Assembly (NCBI RefSeq): GCF_003722335.1
Contig: NZ_CP026100.1
Location: 1,524,001 to 1,588,000 of the forward strand
Reading direction: 5' to 3'
Length of the DNA: 64,000 nucleotides
From: Caulobacter flavus
GTDB lineage: Bacteria; Pseudomonadota; Alphaproteobacteria; Caulobacterales; Caulobacteraceae
The position numbers and the translations under genes are program-made. How positions within the stretch are numbered: position 1 is the first letter of the stretch; every line of letters starts with the position of its first letter. Shown here piece after piece: positions 1 to 7,848 of the stretch. A model generated the notes under the pieces. That model did not search any database. It was not told the origin of the DNA and saw nothing but the letters and a program-made list of their open reading frames with translations.

Positions 1-24
1 CCGACTTCGGGGGAATTCACCGCA

Positions 25-450
25 ATGTTCGCCGCCTTTCCGCTGCTGGCCCTGCCGGTGCTGATCTACAACCTGCTGGCCCTGACGGTCGGCGGCGGGT
101 TCTCGTCGGACGCGGCGAGCTATCGGTTCGGCGAGCAGCTGTTTCGTATCCACATGGCCTCGCGCGTCGACTGGATCGTCAGCTGGGGCGACCTGCTGCT
201 CGGCGCCTCGCTGATCGTGCTGTTCGTCGAGCTGCTGAAGTCGACGACCAGCCGCAAGGTGGCGATCGTCAACCACTCGCTGTCGATGGTGCTGTTCATC
301 GTCTGCCTAGTGGAGCTCCTGCTTCTTCCGGCCTTCGCGACCTCGGTGTTCTTCCTGATCACCCTGATGGTGCTGCTGGATGTGCTGGCCGGCTTCATCG
401 TCACCATCGTCGCCGCCCGCCGCGATGTCGATTTCGGCGAGATGCGCTAA
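25..450 (+). CDS. Small integral membrane protein, function unknown
   Basis: The 141-residue product is very hydrophobic, with about four predicted membrane segments (roughly residues 3-22, 50-68, 85-108 and 110-130) and a short basic and acidic C-terminus ending FGEMR. I do not recognise a named family. The ATG at 25 follows a purine-rich GGGGGAA about nine bases upstream, which is a plausible ribosome site. However, the frame is open back to base 1, so the true start could lie outside the window and the gene could be 5'-partial. It precedes the molybdopterin-domain gene on the same strand by 75 bases. Confidence 0.6.
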   Translation: MFAAFPLLALPVLIYNLLALTVGGGFSSDAASYRFGEQLFRIHMASRVDWIVSWGDLLLGASLIVLFVELLKSTTSRKVAIVNHSLSMVLFIVCLVELLLLPAFATSVFFLITLMVLLDVLAGFIVTIVAARRDVDFGEMR

Positions 451-525
451 GGGCGAGACAAGCCGAGAGCTTTCTTCAAGCCGTCAGGCTTGGTCCCGCG
501 TTAGCCTTCCGATGCAGGAGGCCCG

Positions 526-1179
526 ATGGACGACCAGCCGCCAGAAGACAGCAAGCTGACCCGCAGCAAGGAAGCCTGGGCGCGCTCGGGCAAGTTCCTG
601 ACCGGCCAGACGAGCCGCCCGGAGAGCGAACGCCTGCCGCCCGGCCAGCACCTGACCCGCGACTGGCCGGTGCTGGATCTGGGCCTCAAGCCCGACGTGA
701 CCCTTGAGGACTGGCGCCTGCGCATCGACGGCCTGGTGTCGCGGCCGGCGACCTGGAGCTTCCAGGCGCTGCTGGCCCAGCCGCAGAGCCAGCCCGTCTC
801 GGACATCCACTGCGTCACCACCTGGTCGCGCTACGACAACCACTGGGACGGCGTGCTGACCCGCGACCTGGTGCTGGCCGTGGCCCCGAAGGACGAGGCG
901 CGGTTCGTGGTGCTGCACAGCTACGACGGCTACACCACCAACCTTTCCCTCGACGACTTCGCCCACGAAGGCGCGCTGCTGGCCCACGGCTGGGAAGGAG
1001 CGCCGATCGCGCCCGAGCACGGCGGCCCGGTGCGGCTGGTCGTGCCGCACCTGTATTTCTGGAAGAGCGCCAAGTGGCTGAGGCGGATCGAGTTCGTCGC
1101 CGCCGACCGGCCGGGCTTCTGGGAGGAGCGCGGCTATCACAACCGCGGCGATCCGTGGGCCGAGGAACGCTATTCGTGA
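526..1179 (+). CDS. Sulfite-oxidase-like molybdopterin-binding domain protein
   Basis: The 217-residue protein is essentially one oxidoreductase molybdopterin-binding (SUOX-type) domain, residues about 45-200. The signature segment DIHCVTTWSRYDNHWDGV carries Cys96, the expected molybdenum ligand in this fold. HGGPVRLVVPHLYFWKSAKW near the C-terminus is the typical substrate-pocket region. No Tat or Sec signal peptide is visible, so a cytoplasmic location like Bacillus YuiH is likely, in contrast to periplasmic MsrP. No haem partner subunit lies next to it. The substrate cannot be read from sequence. The start follows AGGAGG, a near-perfect ribosome site. Confidence 0.8.
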   Translation: MDDQPPEDSKLTRSKEAWARSGKFLTGQTSRPESERLPPGQHLTRDWPVLDLGLKPDVTLEDWRLRIDGLVSRPATWSFQALLAQPQSQPVSDIHCVTTWSRYDNHWDGVLTRDLVLAVAPKDEARFVVLHSYDGYTTNLSLDDFAHEGALLAHGWEGAPIAPEHGGPVRLVVPHLYFWKSAKWLRRIEFVAADRPGFWEERGYHNRGDPWAEERYS

Positions 1180-1257
1180 GCGCGGCCGATTTCGACAAGC
1201 GCCGGCGGATGCGACTGCCTATCTATCGGTAACAGACCCTCTTACGGACGCCGTGTC

Positions 1258-2526
1258 ATGACCGCCTCCAATCTCTGGCTCGCCGCCGGCCTGCGCTCGC
1301 CCTTCGCCAAGGTCGACGGGGCGCTGGCCGCCCACGACGCCATCGACCTCTCCGTGCCGGTGGTGAAGGCCATGCTCGACAAGGGCGCGCGGCCCGACTT
1401 CGCGGTCTGGGGCACGGTGATCCCCAACCTGACCTGGAGCAACATCGCCCGCGAGGTGCTCCTGGACGCCGGGGCCGACCCGACCATCCCGGCCTTCTCG
1501 ACGGTCATGGCCTGCTCGACCAGCATGGCGGGCGTGCTGGAGGCCGCCGGCATGATCGACGGGCGCGGGCGCGACCTCGCCCTCGTCGGCGGCGTCGAGG
1601 CCATGAGCCGGGTGCAGATCGGGCTGTCGGTGCGGCTGTCGGACTGGATCCGCCGCTTCCAGCAGGCCCGCGACCTGAAGCAGCGCCTGGCGGTGCTGTC
1701 GGCGTTCAAGGCCGCCGACGCCAGGCTGTTCGTGCCCAAGGTGGCCAACCGCACTACGGGCCTTTCCATGGGCGAGCACACCGAGATCACGGCCAAGGAG
1801 TGGGGCCTGGCCCGCACCGACCAGGACGCCATCGCCTTTTCCAGCCACCAGAACGCCGTGCGCGCCTGGGAGAACGGCTTCTTCGACGACCTGGTGATCC
1901 CGGTCGGCGAGGCGCGCCGCGACACCATTCCGCGCAAGGACAGCACGCTGGAGAAGCTGGCCAAGCTCAAGCCGGCCTTCGACAAGACCAGCGGCCAGGG
2001 CACGCTGACGGCCGGCAACTCCTCGCCCCTCACCGACGGCGCGGCCAGCGTCTGGGTGGCGTCGGAGGCGGGACTGGCGCGCCTGCCGGAACGGACGCCG
2101 CGGGTGAAGATCCTCGACTACGAGGTCACGGCCATCGACCTGCGCAGCGAGGGGCTGCTGATGGCCCCGGCCTACGGCGTGCCGCGCATGCTGGCCCGCA
2201 ACGGCCTGACGCTTTCCGACATCGGCCTGTGGGAGATCCACGAGGCCTTCGCGGCCCAGGTGCTGTCTCATATCGCCGCCTGGGAGAGCAAAAAGTTCCT
2301 GGCCGACAGGGCCGGCGTCACCGCCGACCTGGGCGCCTTCCCGCGCGAGCGGATGAACCCCACGGGCGGCAGCCTGGCGCTGGGTCACCCGTTCGGCGCC
2401 ACCGGCGCGCGGATTCTTAGCCAGGCGACCAAGGAACTGGCCGCGCGGGGCAAGGGCGAGAAGGCGATCGTCAGCATCTGCGCCGATGGCGGCCAGGGCA
2501 CGATGATGCTGCTCGAGGCGGCGTAG
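1258..2526 (+). CDS. Acetyl-CoA C-acyltransferase (thiolase)
   Basis: The 422-residue protein is a thiolase of the FadI/FadA-like branch. The nucleophilic Cys86 lies in MACSTSM, the general-base histidine is in IHEAF, another active-site histidine is in GSLALGHPFGATGARI, and the second catalytic cysteine is in SICADGGQG. It should catalyse CoA-dependent cleavage of 3-ketoacyl-CoA, or the reverse condensation. It stands alone on the plus strand without a fadB-like partner, so chain-length preference is uncertain. It is clearly distinct from the shorter PhaA-type thiolase at 4705-5880, so the window holds two thiolases with probably different roles. Confidence 0.88.
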   Translation: MTASNLWLAAGLRSPFAKVDGALAAHDAIDLSVPVVKAMLDKGARPDFAVWGTVIPNLTWSNIAREVLLDAGADPTIPAFSTVMACSTSMAGVLEAAGMIDGRGRDLALVGGVEAMSRVQIGLSVRLSDWIRRFQQARDLKQRLAVLSAFKAADARLFVPKVANRTTGLSMGEHTEITAKEWGLARTDQDAIAFSSHQNAVRAWENGFFDDLVIPVGEARRDTIPRKDSTLEKLAKLKPAFDKTSGQGTLTAGNSSPLTDGAASVWVASEAGLARLPERTPRVKILDYEVTAIDLRSEGLLMAPAYGVPRMLARNGLTLSDIGLWEIHEAFAAQVLSHIAAWESKKFLADRAGVTADLGAFPRERMNPTGGSLALGHPFGATGARILSQATKELAARGKGEKAIVSICADGGQGTMMLLEAA

Positions 2527-2564
2527 GGTGCGAGAAGCGGCGGATTTCCCAGCCTTCCTCGATT

Positions 2565-2678
2565 GCCTTCCTGGGCCTTGTGCCCAGGATCCATCGTTCA
2601 GCCTGCTCAGACCCATGACGCACTAGCGAGGTTTGAGCGGTCGCCGGCCTGGGCCCTCGCCACAGGGGCGAGGGAAGC
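2565..2678. repeat. Palindromic extragenic repeat, family A
   Basis: The left hairpin CCTGGGC-cttgt-GCCCAGG (2570-2588) is followed by a GATCCATCGTTC segment, and the right hairpin pairs CCCTCGCC with GGCGAGGG (2654-2674). The same layout recurs at 22106-22220 and inside 24721-24977, including the GGATCC and ATCGTTC or AACGAT words. Confidence 0.75.
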
Positions 2679-2775
2679 GAAGAATTTTGGGGAATAGTCT
2701 TTGCGCGGACGCGCTGCGTCACCCTGAAAGGCGGCCGTGAAATCCAACCATGTCTTGGGATACCCGGACGTAGAA

Positions 2776-2808
2776 CCGGCCCGAGGACTAGGGGCAACCT
2801 CGGGCCGG
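2776..2808. other. Strong hairpin of unknown role
   Basis: An 11-bp perfect stem with an 11-base loop lies in a gene-free region about 250 bases after the thiolase stop. There is no downstream T-run, so it is not a standard intrinsic terminator. It could be a processed mRNA end, part of a structured RNA or a leader for the gene at 3089. Confidence 0.45.
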
Positions 2809-3088
2809 CGGTACGCATGTCGCGTTGTGGGGGGTGGACGCGACACGGTTAAATTGGACCCGCTGGTCCCGCCGTTCAAGCGAATGGATGTCGCTCGGCG
2901 CTTTTGTCGCAGGGAAGCGTTGTCAGGAAAACGGTGTCAGGTCAGGACCGAGAAGATCAGGGTGACGACGGCCACGTCGAGCGCTCGGATCAGGATGGAC
3001 AGCATAGGTCGGGACGCTTTCCGAAAAGATTCGGGTCTCGACCTAGCAAGACTGGCGCCAAGTCGGGGCGGGGCGCTAGAAAACCCGC

Positions 3089-3427
3089 ATGGCGCTGTTC
3101 TTCGATCACCACTGGTATGACGCGCGGCTGGCCGAGCGGGGGCTGGACCGCGCGACCCTGGCCGCGGCGGCGGGCCTGAGCGCGGCGGACCTGGACCTGG
3201 TCTTCAAGGACCAGCGCGAGATCGGGCCGGCCGAACTGGCGGTTTTTGCCGAGATGACGGGCGTCTCGCGCGACGAGGCCGCGCATCGGGCCGGCGTGGG
3301 CGCGCACGCCGCGCCGGTCGATCCGGCCGCCGAGCGGACGGCGCGATTGGAGGCGAGGGTGGCGGCCCTGGAGGCGCAGGTCGCCGGCCTGGCAGCCGCC
3401 GAAGCGGCTAGATCTCGGTCTTCTTGA
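3089..3427 (+). CDS. Small helix-turn-helix-like protein with C-terminal coiled coil
   Basis: The 112-residue protein has an N-terminal half resembling an XRE-type helix-turn-helix (residues about 10-65: LAAAAGLSAADLDLVFK then a second helical segment). Residues 80-108 form an alanine, arginine and glutamate-rich heptad stretch that would be a coiled coil. I do not recognise a named family, and DNA binding is inferred only from the helix pattern. Its last 20 bases overlap the end of the convergent gene at 3408-3752. It lies close to phaR, but nothing in the sequence shows it belongs to that system. Confidence 0.6.
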   Translation: MALFFDHHWYDARLAERGLDRATLAAAAGLSAADLDLVFKDQREIGPAELAVFAEMTGVSRDEAAHRAGVGAHAAPVDPAAERTARLEARVAALEAQVAGLAAAEAARSRSS

Positions 3428-3752
3428 TCAGGCCCGCCTTGGGACGGCGGTCGGCCGGGCCGGAATATTCCGTGCCGAGATAGGTCGAACGCGCCGCGTC
3501 GAGCACTTCCTGCCCACCGCGCAGGCCGCGCTTCTGGCCGGGCTGGCCCATGACCTGGGCGGCGAAGGCGGCGAACGGGCCGCGCGGGCGCGGCTGCGGC
3601 GGCGGATCGGCCGGCGTCTCCTCTTCGTCGCGGACGAACACGACCTCTTCGCCGTCCGCCTCGTGGCGGTCGGAGTCCTTGGGCGCGGCCAGCGCCCGGC
3701 GCGCTGTGGCTGCGCGTCGGATGGAGTCGATGGGACCGGTCATGGTCGGCAT
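3408..3752 (-). CDS. Hypothetical protein next to phaR
   Basis: The 114-residue polypeptide starts MPTMTGPIDS at 3752 (a second ATG lies at 3743) and ends KAGLIKKTEI. It is highly charged and proline-rich in the middle (residues 38-60, acidic run then PPPQPRPRGP), followed by FAAFAAQVMGQ and a conserved-looking tail with LDAARSTYLGTEYSG. No domain is recognised. It lies 50 bases downstream of phaR in the same direction, so cotranscription is likely. The upstream extension of this frame toward 4640 runs antiphase through phaR and is spurious. Confidence 0.6.
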   Translation of the reverse strand: MPTMTGPIDSIRRAATARRALAAPKDSDRHEADGEEVVFVRDEEETPADPPPQPRPRGPFAAFAAQVMGQPGQKRGLRGGQEVLDAARSTYLGTEYSGPADRRPKAGLIKKTEI

Positions 3753-3802
3753 GCTAGCGGCGCCTCCGTTAAGAACGAATGCGCCGTCATGGTTGACGGA
3801 GG

Positions 3803-4483
3803 TTAGGACTTGGTCGCCAGCTTGGCGATCTGTTCCTGCATGGCTTCGAGCTGGCGCTTGAGGTCGGCCAGGCTGTCCTCGCTGGGCGCGGCCGGGGCCG
3901 GCGCGGGGGGCGGAGGCGCGGCCGGCGTCTCGGACGCGGCGTCTTCGGGACGGCTGTAGGCGAAGGGCGAGAACATCTTCATGGCCCGGTCGAACAGCGC
4001 CATGTTCTGGCGGATCTGTTCCTCGTAGATGGCCATGCCCGGGGCGGCCGCCTTGCCGCCGAGCCCCTGGCCCGTGAACTGCTGGCGCATGCGCTCCTGC
4101 TGCTTGGAGAAGCTTTCCAGCGACATCTCCAGGTAGCTGGGCAGGAAGGCCTGCATCGAGTTGCCGTAGAAGCCGATCAGCTGGCGGAGGAACTGGATGG
4201 GCAGCAGATTCTGGCCGCCGCCGCGGTTTTCCTCTTCGAAGATGATCTGGGTCAGGACCGAGCGGGTGATGTCGTCGTTGGTCTTGGCGTCGTAGACCAC
4301 GAAGTCGACGCCCTCCTTCACCATGTCCGACAGGTGTTCGAGGGTGACGTAGGAGCTGGACGCAGTGTTGTAGAGCCGGCGGTTGGCGTACTTCTTGATG
4401 ACGACGCGCTGACCCGAGCCCTTCTCGGCGGAGACCTTGTCGGCGCCGGGGGCGGCTTCGCCTTTGTCGGGGTTCTCGGACAT
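3803..4483 (-). CDS. phaR: Polyhydroxyalkanoate synthesis regulator PhaR
   Basis: The 226-residue protein has the PHB accumulation regulatory N-terminal domain (residues about 25-85, with VIKKYANRRLYNT and SYVTLEHLSDMVKEG), followed by PHB_acc motifs (about 90-155, PIQFLRQLIGFYGNSMQAF). A proline and alanine linker precedes a short C-terminal coiled coil (SLADLKRQLEAMQEQIAKL). In the family it represses pha genes and is released by binding nascent PHB granules. I place the start at MSENPDKG because AGGGAAC precedes it and the family begins there; the open frame upstream to 4705 has unrelated composition. It is divergent from phaA, the expected arrangement for control of the shared region. Confidence 0.92.
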   Translation of the reverse strand: MSENPDKGEAAPGADKVSAEKGSGQRVVIKKYANRRLYNTASSSYVTLEHLSDMVKEGVDFVVYDAKTNDDITRSVLTQIIFEEENRGGGQNLLPIQFLRQLIGFYGNSMQAFLPSYLEMSLESFSKQQERMRQQFTGQGLGGKAAAPGMAIYEEQIRQNMALFDRAMKMFSPFAYSRPEDAASETPAAPPPPAPAPAAPSEDSLADLKRQLEAMQEQIAKLATKS

Positions 4484-4605
4484 TTCGTTCCCTGGGACAG
4501 CGGTGTCGCCCGCCTTTTCGCATCGCACTATCGCTAATGCAAAGCCATGGCGCCAGTCCTCCGAGGATCTGTACGCCAGATGATGACGTGAAAATGTATT
4601 CGTGA

Positions 4606-5880
<1,275 letters not shown>

Positions 5881-5920
5881 CCCGGGTCGTCTGGCCTCGG
5901 AAGAAGTCTTCGTGACAAAC

Positions 5921-5948
5921 CGCGTCCGGGGCTTGCGCTCCGGACGCG
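5921..5948. other. Hairpin between phaA and phaB
   Basis: CGCGTCCGG and CCGGACGCG form a perfect 9-bp stem around a 10-base loop, 40 bases after the phaA stop. There is no T-run after it. It could trim or stabilise the mRNA or set the phaA to phaB ratio, and phaB may have its own promoter. Confidence 0.5.
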
Positions 5949-5990
5949 ACCACGTGCAACCATGACGTAACGGCAGCGGGAGACTACTGG

Positions 5991-6713
5991 ATGGCTAGAG
6001 TTGCGTTCGTGACCGGCGGCACGCGCGGTATCGGTCGGGCGATCTGCGAGCGGCTGGTGGCCGACGGCCTCAAGGTCGCGGCAGGCTATTCCGGCAACGA
6101 GGCGGCGGCCGAGGCCTGCGCCAAGGAGCTGGGCGTGATGGTGGTCAAGGGCAATGTCGGCTCGTTCGAGGATTGCCAGGCCGCGGTGGCCAAGGTGACC
6201 GCCGAACTGGGGCCGGTCGACGTGCTGGTCAACAACGCCGGCATCACCCGCGACGGCTTCCTGCACAAGATGACCTACGAGCAGTGGTCGGAAGTGATCC
6301 GGGTCAACATGGACTCGGCCTTCAACATGACCCGCCCGGTGATCGAGGGCATGCGCGAGCGCGGCTGGGGCCGGATCGTCAACATCAGCTCGATCAACGG
6401 CCAGAAGGGCCAGGTCGGCCAGACCAACTACTCGGCCGCCAAGGCCGGCCTGATCGGCTTCACCAAGGCCCTGGCCCTGGAGAACGCCAAGAAGGGCGTC
6501 ACCGTCAACGTGATCTGCCCGGGCTACATCGACACCGAGATGGTGGCCGCGGTGCCCGAGACGGTGCTGGCCGGCATCATCGGCGGCATCCCCGTCGGCC
6601 GCCTGGGCAAGGGCGAGGAGATCGCCGACATGGTCTCGTTCCTGGCCGGCGAGCGGGCCGGCTTCGTGACCGGGGCCACCCTGTCGCTGAACGGCGGCCA
6701 GTACCTGGCCTGA
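5991..6713 (+). CDS. phaB: Acetoacetyl-CoA reductase
   Basis: The 240-residue short-chain dehydrogenase reduces acetoacetyl-CoA to (R)-3-hydroxybutyryl-CoA with NADPH. The dinucleotide motif is VTGGTRGIGRAI near the N-terminus, followed by LVNNAGITRDGFLHKM, the catalytic serine in NISSINGQKGQVG and the YSAAK dyad. The QTNYSAAKAGLIGFTKALALE stretch and the length fit PhaB rather than a generic FabG. Genetic linkage to phaA and phaR supports this. No PHA synthase (phaC) lies in the window. Confidence 0.92.
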   Translation: MARVAFVTGGTRGIGRAICERLVADGLKVAAGYSGNEAAAEACAKELGVMVVKGNVGSFEDCQAAVAKVTAELGPVDVLVNNAGITRDGFLHKMTYEQWSEVIRVNMDSAFNMTRPVIEGMRERGWGRIVNISSINGQKGQVGQTNYSAAKAGLIGFTKALALENAKKGVTVNVICPGYIDTEMVAAVPETVLAGIIGGIPVGRLGKGEEIADMVSFLAGERAGFVTGATLSLNGGQYLA

Positions 6714-6971
6714 GGCTTATGTCTTGACCTGACGGTCCCGGTTGGCGTCAATCGCGCCGACCGGGAGCGCGTGGTGGACGCCGCGCGCCCCCTGTTTGGG
6801 ACGAGTCTGCTTGTCCGTTGCGGGAGACCGAAGCGGGCAGGCTCCAGGGGAGCGGGCGGCGGGGGCCGCGCGCCAGGGGAAGCGTTGCAGAAAAGTCGCA
6901 CGGCGACGCTTGCCAGGAAGCGCCGCCTCCACGTCCAAGATTCGCCCCAGTCGGGGACCATCACCGTTCGC

Positions 6972-7757
6972 ATGATACGACCGACGGTGGAAAGGATGGG
7001 GCCGGGAGGCTGCGCGGCAACGCTGATGCTCGCCCTGGCAGGCCTGACCATCGCCACGCCCGTCGCGGCGCAATCCAAGCACAGCCTGCGCGACGCCCTG
7101 TTCGGCGACCGCGCCACCGCCGAGGCCCGCAAGCCGCCGCCGCCGCCGGTGGCCCGCTACGTCTCCGACGGCGGCGGGGCCTTCGTGCTCGACCGCGCCA
7201 CCCCGACCACCCTGCTGAAGTTCGAGAACAGCAGCGAGGTGTGGGTGCTTTCGCCGCACGCCGGTCCGCGCGGCGACGTCATCTACAAGAACGAGCTGGG
7301 CGAGCCGGTGCTGCGCGCCACCAAGCTGGGCGGCATGACCCTTTTCACGCCCGACCGGCCGGCCGGCGCGGCCGCGGCGCTGATGGGGCGGGCCCAGACC
7401 ATCCAGCCGCCGGCCTTCATCACGCCCAACGCCCTCTTCCAGCGCATGCTGGCGGCCGCCGACCGCGCCAGCCGCGCCGCCCGCCACCGGGTCAGCTTCG
7501 AGACCGTGCAGGACGCGCGGCCCGAGACCTCTGTGCTGGTGGCCGAATGCGCCAACGTCACCGCCGAGGCCTTCGAGCGGATGGCCCGCAACGGCGATCG
7601 CAGCCTGCTGAACCGCATCGGCCGCGTCCTGCTGGCCGAGGGCCGCAAGCCCGGCGCGACGATCAAGGACGACGCCCTGATCGTCACCTACGCCGCCGGC
7701 AAGGGCCTGGCCGGACGCCCATCCTCCGACCGCATCATCAAGGTGGTGGACAAGTAG
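6972..7757 (+). CDS. Secreted or periplasmic protein, function unknown
   Basis: The product (261 residues from the ATG at 6972; a second ATG at 6996) starts with a hydrophobic stretch and an AAQ signal cleavage site (LAGLTIATPVAAQSK). The mature part begins SLRDALFGD, followed by a proline run and a beta-rich domain with LKFENSSEVWVLSPHAGPRGD. It may match the caulobacterial family DUF4908, but I recall that only from family context. Its C-terminal part ends DRIIKVVDK. The frame is open upstream to 6771 but that part is arginine-rich and lacks a signal peptide, so the later start is preferred. That leaves about 258 non-coding bases after phaB. Confidence 0.65.
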   Translation: MIRPTVERMGPGGCAATLMLALAGLTIATPVAAQSKHSLRDALFGDRATAEARKPPPPPVARYVSDGGGAFVLDRATPTTLLKFENSSEVWVLSPHAGPRGDVIYKNELGEPVLRATKLGGMTLFTPDRPAGAAAALMGRAQTIQPPAFITPNALFQRMLAAADRASRAARHRVSFETVQDARPETSVLVAECANVTAEAFERMARNGDRSLLNRIGRVLLAEGRKPGATIKDDALIVTYAAGKGLAGRPSSDRIIKVVDK

Positions 7758-7848
7758 GGCGCGGAACCGTGACCGCGGGCTCGCGTTCCAGCTACTTACT
7801 CATACGGCCAAGCTCCCCGAGGCGCTTTTCCCGTTTCTGGAGCTCGCC

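Larger units (their letters stand above)
2527..3088. other. 562-base intergenic stretch with a repeat and a strong hairpin
   Basis: No convincing gene is seen here; open frames in this stretch have unlike composition and no recognisable product. It holds the palindromic repeat at 2565-2678 and, further on, a perfect 11-bp stem (2776-2786 with 2798-2808, CCGGCCCGAGG and its complement) around an 11-base loop without a T-run. The remainder, 2809-3088, includes a G-run and short purine-rich stretches. It might carry the promoter and leader of the gene at 3089, or a small RNA, but nothing decisive is visible. Confidence 0.5.

Noticed and set aside
2776-2808. tRNA or structural RNA such as 6S or SRP RNA
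   Set aside because: I found no cloverleaf, no GGTTCGA T-loop and no recognisable SRP or 6S core; only a single stem is supported.
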